Below, in pieces: positions 34,194 to 44,099 of a stretch of 64,000 bases of DNA (positions within the stretch are counted from its first letter, which is position 1; each line of letters starts with the position of its first letter). Origin of the DNA: Aegilops tauschii subsp. strangulata (taxonomy: Eukaryota > Streptophyta > Magnoliopsida > Poales > Poaceae); assembly GCF_002575655.3 (NCBI RefSeq), contig NC_053040.3:154815148-154879147 (forward strand). The letters run 5' to 3'. The notes under the pieces are model-generated. The model did not search any database. It saw only the letters and a list, made by a program, of their open reading frames with translations, and was not told the origin of the DNA. Position numbers and translations under genes: made by a program.

Positions 34194-34900
34194 GAGGCCT
34201 GAATGTTTTATTTGCAAAAAAACCTTGGAGAGTTTGGAAATTGCGCATAATTACAAAGACTACTCCCACGCCATTGGATCTCAGTTCCAATGATGAAAAA
34301 ACTCGTATCACCATAGCATCTAAGCTGCGGGGTGGATGTGATATTCTATGCCGCTGTCATTTTTGTTCGTAAACTTGCAAAATACGTGTAACTTGTGCCG
34401 TTACTTGTCTAACCGCGCAGAATATCCGAACAACACACGGGGGTCCCACTTGTCATTGATCAAATTTGGACATAAAACTAACAAATCTGAAGGACGAGAT
34501 TCGAACTGGCAACCTGGACTACAAAGCGTAAGTCGATAGCTGAAACAACAACGGTTGTTGGCTTTGTCCCATAACTTGATTTTATACAGTATTACGTTGA
34601 GTAGAGTAGAGGGAGTGGCTCGTCAACACATGCATGACTGTTGACCCACTTACTGGTGGGTCCCACGATCTCTCTCTTCTCTCCTTTAGACGCACAGGCA
34701 CACACGAAGAGTGGCGCTAGCTTGCCGTGGTGTTATTATAACTAAAAAAGCTTGGAAAATGGAAGAATCGCCTAGAACAAGAGACGTTGTGGCTGGTCGA
34801 GACGGAGCTAACCACACCTATCCTCCGTTCCATGTTAGCATGATGAAGCTGTGTGGCTAGTGGGGTGTTTTCGACCGACAGGCTGGGTCCCGAGGTCGAA
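34194..34900. other. Remainder of the split tandem array and duplicated flank; no gene
   Basis: 34199-34340 completes the tandem unit interrupted by the retrotransposon. 34380-34730 matches 19020-19420, with a tRNA-like B box (AGTTCGAATCTCG) on the minus strand at about 34500. No convincing reading frame. Confidence 0.5.
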
Positions 34901-34919
34901 CCATAGGTACTACGCCTCA

Positions 34920-35130
34920 TACAGTATATTTTTACACACACATTTTTCCTCCGTGCCGAGACATGGCACACCCTACCGCGCGGTTTTGGGGTCCTCCCGG
35001 GAGGTGCACACATATATTCTTCCTTGCCGGGACGTGGGACGCCCTACCGCGCGTTTTCTGGGTCCTCCTCGATCGTAGCGCCGAAGCTAGTAAATGAGTC
35101 ATCAAATCACGAAAGACCACCTTTCCCGTC
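34920..35130 (+). promoter_or_regulatory. Shared upstream module, short copy with internal duplication
   Basis: Two half-copies of a block reading CCGAGACATGGCACACCCTA or CCGGGACGTGGGACGCCCTA, then CCGCGCG and GGTCCTCC, occur at about 34950 and 35025. GATCGTAGCGCCG and TGAGTCATCAAATCACGAAA follow, as in the modules at 6.1, 36.5 and 40.2 kb. It ends about 130 bp before the ORF at 35258. Confidence 0.45.
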
Positions 35131-35257
35131 GGGTACATCAGTGAAGCACCGTGGCTAGCTTGTTGGGCTAGTGCGACCGAATAGCTAGGCCGCCGCCACA
35201 TTTGTTTTTTCACCTTTTTTTTATCTCCTTGCCGGCAGGGAAATTTAGATATCCATC

Positions 35258-35746
35258 GTGGCGTTGCTCTGGTTGTTTGGGTGCGGCAGGCACAACAGCC
35301 ACTTGGTGGACCAAGTTGCCACGCATGTGTTGCGGCTGCGCGATGCCTACCGTCGTGCCGGCGTGACCATGCCGGCCGTCGGGCTAAACCCGTTCGACCA
35401 CCCCATCGACTTCAACGAGCTGCGGCTTCTTGACCTGGTCTCCTTCTTCACCTATATCTCCGAAGAGCCGAGCCGTCTCCGTGCGATGGTGGGGGCGGAG
35501 CTGGACAAGGAGGGGTTGCGGGCTGCCGTTGCCGTTGCCGGGCGAATCCTCTCACGGCTCCGTCACCGGAATCCCTTCATTCCATTGGACGCCGTCTCTG
35601 ACGAGCTGGCTCCCGTCGACCGGGAGCGGGCTCTGTGGGCGGTTGCACCCTGCATCACCAACGTCGTGCGCCTCAAGAAGCAGAGGGACTTCGATGGTGT
35701 TTTGGTGTCCTCTGCATGGGCATGTCGATGTCGCGGCGCAACATGA
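35258..35746 (+). CDS. Unrecognised GC-rich ORF downstream of the shared module
   Basis: The frame has 162 codons with strong G/C preference at third positions, as in grass genes. Residues 1-40 are mixed (MALLWLFGCGRHNSHLVDQV). The middle is Leu/Arg/Glu-rich and probably helical (FNELRLLDLVSFFTYISEE, then RLRAMVGAELDKEG). The C terminus changes character at ACRCRGAT, which may mark loss of the native end. I do not recognise the family. There is no signal peptide or transmembrane segment beyond the first hydrophobic residues. It stands alone between the shared upstream module and the B3 gene, so it may be a gene fragment carried with the duplication. Confidence 0.5.
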   Translation: MALLWLFGCGRHNSHLVDQVATHVLRLRDAYRRAGVTMPAVGLNPFDHPIDFNELRLLDLVSFFTYISEEPSRLRAMVGAELDKEGLRAAVAVAGRILSRLRHRNPFIPLDAVSDELAPVDRERALWAVAPCITNVVRLKKQRDFDGVLVSSAWACRCRGAT

Positions 35747-35749
35747 CCG

Positions 35750-36260
35750 TTGGATCAAACTCAGACGGTGCAGATCCGTCACTGTAGCACAAAGCGTGTG
35801 GGTGTGTTTGGTGGCATTCTCATCTCAATATAGTTGTTCCCTCTTTGTGTATTTGTGTTAACCTACTAGTGTGGACTCACGCACCCTTCATGCACTCTGC
35901 CAAACACCCAAAAGTGGGTCGAGAAGGGAACTTTTGCTCCCATCCCATGCACCCTTCATACACCCTGCCTAACACTGATTCGTGCTTCATATGGTTCATG
36001 TTTCATGGATTACTGTAGCACCGTACTCTCCGTGCGCTGTAGACCTATTTCTGTTAACATCGATCTCACCGTTCATTATCGACCGGACAGTCAAAAAAGC
36101 GGTACTATGTTACATTACTGTTCATATAGTTGACATGCGCACAACATCATTTGTTATCGTCATATCTTACTACACTAGCAACAAGATTATGTAGTACTGA
36201 CGTATGAACCACTTCGCATGCCTAGTAGTAGGAGCACTATGTATGTTCAAGTGGCTGCTA
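35750..36260. other. No gene recognised
   Basis: Spacer with a duplicated phrase CATGCACCCTTCATACACCCTGCC or variant at about 35882 and 35945. Otherwise unremarkable. Confidence 0.45.
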
Positions 36261-36264
36261 TGAT

Positions 36265-36570
36265 TCGCACTCCTCCGTCGTAAGAGTGGAAACGCTTGCT
36301 GTAATCTTTTTTTTCCCAGAAAAACAGTGGACACGCTCTACCGTGCGGATCCTCCTCGATGGTCGTCGGGAACCTTGCTACTCACTTTCGCCGACATGTG
36401 GGACAGCCAGCATCGGGGTCCACCAGCCATGCACTAAATTACTCCGTAGTAGAGTGCCCAACTGCACGGTAGACTACCCCGATCGAAGCGCCGCGGTAAT
36501 GCCCAATGAGTCGTCAAATAAAAAAAACCCTCCTTTCCAGCAGTAAGTTGGACGGACGAAGCAACCATCA
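36265..36570 (+). promoter_or_regulatory. Shared upstream module, copy 2 (before the B3 gene)
   Basis: CTCCTCCGTCGTAAGAGTGG, TTTCGCCGACATGTGGGACA, GATCGAAGCGCCGCGGTAAT, CAATGAGTCGTCAAAT and AGCAGTAAGTTGGACGGACG occur in the same order as at 6.1 and 40.2 kb. It ends some 270 bp before the first ATG of the B3 gene, which suits a promoter plus leader. The start site is not defined. Confidence 0.5.
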
Positions 36571-36840
36571 TTTCACTTTTCTCTCTCAGCTTCCTCTCTT
36601 GAAGAAAACCCCCACTAGCTTCTCCCTCATCTTGTTCCTCATTTCTTCAAGAAAACCCCGACCTGCTTCTGCCATTGTTCTTCTCTCCCAAATAAGGAAA
36701 GGTGAGCGCATCAATGGTGTTGATTATGGCCAAAGCCCAGTCTTGCAACCCCGAGACTGATCCTATAACTCCCTCTCTGTTCTTCTTTTGGGTTTGTGAT
36801 TATGGTTTCTTTTCTTTTATTTCTATTTGACAGTTTCTTG

Positions 36841-39381
36841 ATGGACGCTGGAGCACCAGCCGAAGCGATGTATATGGCTCTGGCCAAAACCTCCGAGGCT
36901 CATGGTACGAAGAAGCGCAAGCACCCCGTCGAGACTACCGCAGACAAGCTCAAAGCCATCGCCCTGTCCAAGCCCCCCTCTCCGGGATCCCTCATTAAGC
37001 AAGTCCAGGTAATATCTCTTCTTGACGATCTTTTTCTCAATATTGATCGTGTTTTTTCATCTAACACGCAGTACTAGTACTAGTGGTACAACTCTCTGGG
37101 TGATCTTGCATGTGATTTTTGTGTGCCAAATGACGGTTCTAAATTCCTCTTTTGACCAAAACATGCGAGAGGTTGACACTGGTTTCTTATAGATTTCTTT
37201 CAACTACTTTATGAACATCAATGCTACCTTTGAAGAGGGTACATTTGCCTCAGTAACTTGTGTTATGGATATTGCAAGTTATCCCTCTGCTTTCATGCCT
37301 TTGAAGGCATGTTCTAGTGTCTTTGTTCACTCATTTCGGAACGGAGGTAGTAATAAAATATCTGGTTTTTATTTGAATTAGAACCAGGTCCGCGGTGGAG
37401 ATGAAGTTCTCAAAGTCATGCCGTGTAAACTAGAAGACCTGAGGATGAGTTCTACTGCTAAACTATCCAGCTATTGTGTCCTTGTCGCCACGTGTCCTGA
37501 ATTAGTGTTTTCCTGTAGCATTGTTGTCAGGCGTGTTCTCGAGGCTGTACTTGACCACAACAATTTCCTGGTTGTGCCTTCGATTATGAAGGGTGTGGTT
37601 CTTGTAAAGCTTCCCGACAAATCTGATGTGGCCTGTCTTCATCGTCATGTTTATGAGTGGAAATACCACTCTATTAGGTTCTCCAAGGTTGAAGAGATGG
37701 TGATGGTGCAGGTAGACATCTCTCACGAAGTCCATGGCCTAGTCAGTTATGCGGGGTTCATCCCGTAGGTCGGTGGCAAGAAATAGTCTGCAGAGTTTAA
37801 TTAGTGCAACTTTGCTTGTCTATAGTAAGTACTATTGTTCAGTACTTGATTTGTGTTTGTGAACCCTGTATTATTTAGTACTGCCGCTTTTGGTGTGTGG
37901 TGAGTCCTGAGAACAGTCTATGTTAATGTCTGTCCACTCAATTCAATCTTTATATTTTGAAGTATCCAGATCATCTTTTTTGTGAGGACGGTTTATCAAT
38001 TATGGTTACACTCCAATATCTGTATGCATTGCAGGGTTTATCGCACCCACCAGGATTTCAAGTCCCATGGATGTTCGGTCCATACAATTTGTCACGACCT
38101 TTGGACTGTCCTGCTTGTGGGAGTAGGTGGGGGCCCTGCATGCCACCCGTAGTTGGATGATCAATCTTCTGTTTAGTACTTCAACATAGTGATTTCCTAG
38201 TAAGGATTCACTCATGTCACATCAAGAAAACCTTATTGATTTACTGTCTAAATCTTATTGATTTAATGTCATGTTTTCTTTCTTTTGCTGCAATTTTACG
38301 ATGCAGGTTTTGCCATGTGACATTCATCACAGAATAAACCGTTTGGTTTGCTCTACGATGGATATTTTTGCAGGTTCCACTTCTTATGTTGTGTCAGTAA
38401 CGAAGGCATTGTCCATCACTTATATTACTGGAAAAAATTGGATTAGTCTGTTGTCTGAGTACAAGCTGAATCCCTATGAAGCAGTTTGGTTTAACAAACA
38501 CGCCACAATTAGTCCTTCTCGCGTTTAAAAGAAATGAAGAAAAATACTGGATCATGGTCATGGATCCTAGTCAAGTTAGAAAGCTGATCATAGCAAACCA
38601 GACACGATCGCTGCTGTCTCGCACATTGGTACCACCTTCAACAACGGATCAAGCACTGACAGTTGCTCTAGCACTGACAGCGGCAACAACTTAGTCTGAT
38701 CCAGCTGAGGATTGGGCACCGAGCACGTCAGCGGATCAGGGTGATCTACCGGAGGATCGGGCATCGACACCGGCACCTGCTCCGACACCGGCACCAACTC
38801 TACAAGGAGCACCATCTCCGGCAGCAGCAGCGGCACTACCAGTCGCACCGGCACGGGCACCAGCAACGGCTTCGGCACCTGCACCAACACTTGCACTTGC
38901 ATCTGCTCCGGCCTGTGCAGCGGCAAGGGAACCAACAGTTGCACCGGCATCAGACTGGGCTGCAGTTCGCACTTCATATACCAAAGTCCTTACAAAAACC
39001 GACATGCCCACCTTCTTGGTAAGCATTGGCCGCCCAAGTGCTTCGTTCTTTTTTCTTTCCATGTTGCTTCACATGATTCACTGTGTTGATCTAACTGTTT
39101 GTGTATGTCTTCTTGTTTGCAAACAGAGAATTCCTAGAGCAACGAGGGAGTCGTTCGACAATCCGCGCGATCGTGGCCAAGTTTCTCTTACCATGCACAG
39201 CCTTGGTGTGAATGAACCTGCTCAATATATCGTAAGTAAAAAGGATGGTCGCATGATGATTGATGCTAAAGGATGGCCAAGGTTCAAATCTAGATCATAT
39301 CTTGCAGTAGGGGATGATGTCAAAATCGAACTTTCTCGGCAAGGAGAGCTGGTCCAAATCAACTTTGAAATTCTTCAGTAG
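36841..39381 (+). pseudogene. B3-domain (REM-like) gene, probably broken
   Basis: Exon 1 (36841-37008) starts MDAGAPAEAMYMAL, is basic in the middle (KKRKHPVE), and ends at donor GTAATA. Exon 2 begins at 37382 in the same phase (VRGGDEVLKVMPC) and reaches TAG at 37766. A GTAGGT donor overlaps that stop, so splicing may avoid it. A B3-like segment follows at about 38305-38500 (YVVSVTKALSITYITGKNW, then LLSEYKLNPYE), with a frame change near 38500 and a TAG at 38692. Next is an Ala/Pro/Thr-rich linker. A second B3 segment is split by an intron at 39019-39126 (KVLTKTDMPTFL, then RIPRATRESF, then GWPRFKSRSYLAVGDDVKIE) and ends at TAG 39379-39381. B3 proteins are plant DNA-binding factors; REM types are often in clusters. 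One shift and one stop argue for a pseudogene, but unmodelled introns could rescue it. Confidence 0.6.
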
Positions 39382-39745
39382 CAACATGCAACTGCTGAAC
39401 TGATCTATCCTCCAAGAGATTTTGATGTAATAATCTTGCATGGTGAAACAAGTGTCCTGTGTTTATAAGTAGTACGACAGTATTATTTATCACATGGTAT
39501 ATCGTTGATAGAATTACAACTCTGATTGCTGGTTAGGAACTGTCGTTCTTTCATTCTAACAGCTGCCGTGCTTTATTCAATTTTGTGTATTCGCCTTGCG
39601 ACATCATCTAAAACCAGCGCCGTACCTATCGCTTGCAATATGAAAAGCGCTGAGGTAGAACACATGGGCCCCCAAACATGCAGGCCCACCGGCTTGTGGC
39701 CAAAGTCCAGAACCGTGAGCCTGTTTGAGTATTATATTCTCAGCT
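39382..39745. other. 3' flank of the B3 gene, no further gene
   Basis: AT-rich with GATGTAATAATC at about 39423, a possible weak polyadenylation region. A phrase CCCATAATGCCCGTGTG marks the start of the Helitron-like block. Confidence 0.4.
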
Positions 39746-39749
39746 GAAC

Positions 39750-40015
39750 CCCCATAATGCCCGTGTGTTGCACGTAACATCAAGATGCATTTGTATGAGT
39801 ATTTTATCTTGTGAGAGAAAAGAATGAATGAGGGAAGGCCTTATTTGCAAATGTGGAGAGGTGTGTGGGTGCCTTTTGCAAAATTGCCATAGTTTCCTTC
39901 CTATCCATCAGATATAAATCGGACGGCCTATATGGCAGGATGGCAGACACACCATCATCACCAACTTGTCTATACTCTGTTCAAAACAAAAACTCTGTTT
40001 TTTATAATTATATAT
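39750..40015 (-). mobile_element. End-degraded Helitron copy related to the one at 56.2/62.5 kb
   Basis: Read on the minus strand it matches the short Helitron that the CACTA element splits. Shared blocks are AAAAACAGAG, GATGATGGTGTG, TGCCATCCTG, TATAGGCCGTC, TCTGATGGATAGGAAGGAAA, GGCAATTTTG and TTTGCAAATAAGGCC, then CACACGGGCAT. It is uninterrupted at the point where the other copy carries the CACTA. The terminal CTAG and the 5' TC are not preserved. Confidence 0.6.
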
Positions 40016-40079
40016 GTTATATATATTCCCCTTGATTTTTTTATGTATAAAGTTGTGATATTCTCCTGTCTTTCTACTT

Positions 40080-40290
40080 CCTTTCGCTGATATGTGGGGC
40101 ATCCCACAACGGGGTCCACGTGCCATATGCACCAAATTAGAGTGCACAACTGCACGGTAGACACACCCCGGTCATAGCGCCGCAGTAATGCCCAATGAGC
40201 CGTCAAATCACAAAAAACCCCACCTTTCCAGCTTTAGCAGTAAGCTAGACGGACGAAGCGGCAATATTTCACTGGGCCTGAGTCCCCTTC
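40080..40290 (+). promoter_or_regulatory. Shared upstream module, copy 3 (before partial B3 gene 2)
   Basis: TTTCGCTGATATGTGGGGCA, GTCATAGCGCCGCAGTAATG, CAATGAGCCGTCAAATCAC and AGCAGTAAGCTAGACGGACG occur in order, about 200-300 bp before the first B3-like exon at 40481. Confidence 0.5.
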
Positions 40291-40480
40291 TCCCTCGTCT
40301 GCTTGTTCAAAGAAAACCCCCGCTCGGTGATAGCATATGGTTTTCTCATGGAGAACCTGGTACGAATTCTTCATCCATCCCCGATAAATCCAAGTCCCTT
40401 GGTCGCGGGTAATCCTAGGATGGCAGCGTCCGCCGTTGATGCATTTTCTTCCTACTGAATCTAGTGTGTTTCATTTGCAG

Positions 40481-41732
40481 TGCCCAAAGTGCGAGGACCC
40501 TACAGGTTTCTGCGCCCTCGGCGAGACGCCACACTTGTTCCTTCTCATCGTAACACAGGATTTTAAAACGCGCACAATATGATCCTAGAATCCTCTTTTC
40601 TATCCGGGAGGGTGGGGTTTTTTGAACATGCTGTCGACTAATTTGGAAATTTGGATTGCTATATTTGGATAAAACATACTAGTACCATGGTCAACACTGA
40701 CGTGAAGGAGGAAATTATTTCTAGATTTGGATAGGGAATACGTTGTGTTCTCATATTATTTTTCCTGCAGTGCATTCCTTGCTCTGCCAGAACACATGTA
40801 CTCAAGATGCTCGGCCTTGCCATAACTGAATACACCAGTTTAATGGTCACAGTGAAGACAAGCCATGGATATAAGTTCCGAGTTGGGTTCATGAACCAAG
40901 AAGATCGCTGCTTTTTTATGGCCGAACTTGGATAAACTTCCTCAAGTGTTACGGACTGAAAGTTGGCGCACGAATGTTTCATCTTCACTTCGATCTTCCA
41001 CCCCGACGTCGTTCCAATTGTTCATCCATGTTAGTTTTGTATCTGGTTCTTTCTTGTTGCCTCGATTACTTCTTAATCCACCTATTCTGTCTAACTAATC
41101 ACAATTTAACTTTAGAAGTAGCAACGAATCTCTCACGAAGATGCTACTTCAATCTAATATTTTCTTATAATTGGTGGCACGTGTAGGTTTTTTCAGAGTT
41201 AAGCAGGCTACTCATTTGTTATTCTGTAAGAACTCGGCTGTTACTAATGGCACTGAAGTTGACTGGGACGACATCCACAAGTTCCTACACTTTATTGATC
41301 GTCTTGAGGTCCTTGTGGGGCATTTCAATGGTGGAAGGCCACGTGGGATATGTGTGCCACTGTTGCACTCGTTGAACAGGTCCAACTGTTTCGAGAAACT
41401 TATGGTACGAGCTGTTTTCTATTATATATGTTGTTCATAAACTCTTTCTTATACACAGTTTTACAGCTGTGATCTTCTTGAAACAGAAACTACCCAATTC
41501 TATTGTTCCTATACAGATGCCTGACCATGGCCGGGTCAGACTTGCGCTTGGTCACAACATAATGTTTATGTCGACCTACTCCATTCCCCTTGGAGGTGAA
41601 AATATACTTATTCATGCGTGGTCTCAAATAATGAAGGCCCGTCCATCTTGGAGAATAGTACAGAAGATTATGTTCATGCTTTTCCATGGCTCTAAAGCGA
41701 ATATACTGTTTATTGACCACATTGCGAGATGA
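40481..41732 (+). pseudogene. Partial B3-domain gene 2
   Basis: After TTTGCAG an exon at 40481 reads CPKCEDP and then HLFLLIVTQDFKTRT, the usual opening of a REM-type B3 domain, before a TGA. A second exon at 40771 reads CIPCSART and SHGYKFRVGF, with FMNQEDRCFFMA. A one-base shift near 40922 then leads to WINFLKCYGLKVG, the B3 core W-x2-F-L...L-x-V-G. An exon at 41187-41404 carries HKFLHFIDRLEVLVG and GGRPRGICVPLL. The last at 41489-41732 carries VPIQMPDHGRVRLALG and ILIHAWSQIM, ending in TGA. Introns have GT-AG ends. The last two exons are repeated as gene 3. The shift and the early TGA suggest a pseudogene. Confidence 0.55.
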
Positions 41733-41894
41733 AGCCGCTTTCAGAGGTTGTGGATGTGCGGGGTGGTGCCTAGGCTTTGTCCTGGGGCTTGGCGGCCTCA
41801 CCCTTGGTTAACTGTAGGCAAAGTAGCACTGTTCGAGGCGTGTTTTGTATGGTTGAACCTGTATAAGTACTCATACTGCTTTCAGCTATGGTTG

Positions 41895-43083
41895 TTAAGT
41901 AACCTTGAGCCTGCTACAGGGCATAGGATCCATGGGCCTCCTACGGGCCGTCAGATAAATGGGCCTCCAACGGGCCGTAGAATCAGTGTGCCTTGGGCCG
42001 TCAGACAAATGGGCCCACATGGGCCGTAAACGGGCGCAATTGGTATCGGTCCAGCACTATAATGTGCCATTAACAGGCCGGAAGACAGCAAGGGCTTAAT
42101 TCTGTCACAGGCATAACGGGTCATTAACGGGCCAGAATATAGGACGGGCTAGAAACGGCGCAACGGGTTAACAGGCCACAAACGGGTCGATTCTGACCAC
42201 AGGCCGTATTTGGCCCATTAGGGGAACATGCCAGTAATGGGCTGGAAGTAATCGAGGGCCGGAAAGGAGCCCAAGAACGTATGGGCCGTTAGTAGGCCGA
42301 AAGCTAACACGGGCTGGAAACGACCCATGTGAATCATGGGCCGTTAATGGGTACACAAAATTTACTGTTCATTATGGGGCCAGAGTCACCGTGGGCCACT
42401 AAAGGGCCCAAAGATACGAAAGGCCTCACATGGGCCGAAAGACGTCATGGGCCATATATGGGCCGAAAGTGAAACGGGCTGGTGTTATATTCGACGGCCC
42501 ACATCACGCGGTTGGGCCGATTTCGGGAAGGCCCTAATGGGCCGTGAGTTACCGGGCCGTAAAATGGGCTATATGCGAGCATGCCATTAACAGGCTTTTC
42601 ATGGGCCGGCCCGCTAGCTTTTGACCAAGTCAAACGAGGTGGCCTTTATAAGCTAAATGGGCCAGTGTTGAGCTATCACACGTGTCGACATATCATAGGC
42701 ACCTATCTGACCCAATGACGAGCTGACACGTGTTTCCTTTGACCAATGAGAATTTTACACGTGGAAAATCCCCATTGGTCCGGGCTATTAACGGGTTATC
42801 AGATCCAAAACCGGACCCGATAGCTTAACGGCAACCCGTTACGGTGGATGCCACGTGTTGGTTACCCTCAATGAAAGCACTTCCATGACGCGTCATTTAT
42901 CGTCATGGAAGTGAACACTTCCGTGATGATAATTTTGGTATTGTCATGGAACACTTCTATGACAGCACATGTATGACTATCTTGATTCTGTCATAAAATC
43001 GTCATGGATGTACATGCATGACAGAAAACGTGACCTACTGTGACAAACACGTATCATCACGGAAGTGTATTTTTTTGTAGTGG
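41895..43083 (-). mobile_element. CACTA-type element end, other terminus not found
   Basis: On the minus strand it starts CACTACAAAAAAATACACTT at 43083. It continues with repeated ACTTCC(A/G)TGA and CATGACAG units, the phrase GGCATCCACCGTAACGG, and ACACGTGTC blocks. About 700 bp of GGCCCAT/ATGGGCC repeats follow. The terminal CACTA plus subterminal repeats fit the superfamily. Sequence homologous between B3 copies 2 and 3 stops at about 41895 and resumes near 43095, so this element marks the junction. It contains no transposase. Confidence 0.6.
41930..42660. repeat. Array of GGGCCGT / ATGGGCC motifs
   Basis: More than twenty GGGCC or GGCCC occurrences lie in about 730 bp, often as ATGGGCCG(T/A) or GGGCC..AATGGGCC. 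They are probably subterminal repeats of the CACTA-type element. The TGGGCC core also equals the TCP-bound site II motif of plant promoters, which may be coincidence. Confidence 0.7.
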
Positions 43084-43094
43084 AAATAGCAGAA

Positions 43095-43865
43095 CCTGGT
43101 CTCATCTTCACTGTGATCTTCCACCGCGACGTCGTTCCAGTAGTTCATCCATGTTAGTTTTTTATCTTGTTCTTGCTTGTTGCCTCGATTACTTCTTAAT
43201 CCACCTATTCTGTCTAACTAATCACAATTTAACTTTAGAAGTAGCAATAATTTTGATTCCCTTCTCTCACGAAGATGCTACTTCTAACTAATATTTCTTA
43301 TAATTGGTGGCACGTGTAGGTTATTTCAAAGTTAAGCACGCTACTCGTTTGTTATTCTATAAGAACTCGACTATTACTGAAGGCACTGAAGTTGCCTGGG
43401 ACGGCATCCACAAGTTCCTACACTTCATTGATCGTCTTGAGGTCCTTGTGGGGCATTTCAATGGTGGAAGGCCACGTGGCATATGTGTGCCACTGCTGCA
43501 CATGTTGAACAGGTCCAACTGTGTCGAGAAGCTTATGGTACGAGCTATTTTCTTTTATATATGTTGTTCATAAACTCTAGCTTATACACAATTTCACAGT
43601 TGTGATCTTCTTGAAATAGAAACTGCCCAGTTCTATTGTTCCTATACAGATGCCTAACCATGGTTGGGTCAGACTTGCGCTTGGTCACAACATGATGTTT
43701 ATGTTGACCTACTCCATTTCCCTTGGAGGTGAAAAGATACTTATTCATGGGTGGTCTCAAATAATGAACGTACGTCCATCTTCGAGAATAGAACAGAAGG
43801 TTATGCTCGTGCTTTTCTATGGCTCTAAACCGAACATCCTGTTTACTGACCACACTACGAGATGA
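43095..43865 (+). pseudogene. Partial B3-related gene 3 (5' truncated copy of gene 2)
   Basis: From TCTCATCTTCACTGTGATCT it matches gene 2 from about 40978, including the intron. The exon at 43319-43537 (HKFLHFIDRLEVLVGHFNGG) and the last exon at about 43620-43865 (VPIQMPNHGWVRLALG, then GWSQIM) are open and end in TGA. The B3 core exon upstream is missing, replaced by the CACTA-type end. The homology with gene 2 continues through the 3' flank to about 44035 (GAACCTGTATAAGTACTCAT). It is a truncated duplicate, about 90 percent alike by eye. Confidence 0.55.
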
Positions 43866-44099
43866 AGCCGCTTTTAGAAGGTTGTGGATGCGCGGGGTGG
43901 CGCCTGGGCCTTGTCCTGGGGCCTGGTGGCCTCACCCTTTGTTAACTGTCGGCAAAGTAGCAGTCTTCGAGGCATGATTTGTACGATTGAACCTGTATAA
44001 GTACTCATACTGCTTTCATCTATGGTTGTTAAGTGCCCCCGCTGGTTTCAGTTAAGGTTGTTAAGTACTCCTGCTGCTTTTACAATCTGTCGCGTTTCT

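Noticed and set aside
42870..43083. CRISPR-like array of ACTTCC(A/G)TGA and CATGACAG units
   Set aside because: Spacing is irregular, units are palindromic and the setting is a plant transposon end. These are CACTA subterminal repeats.
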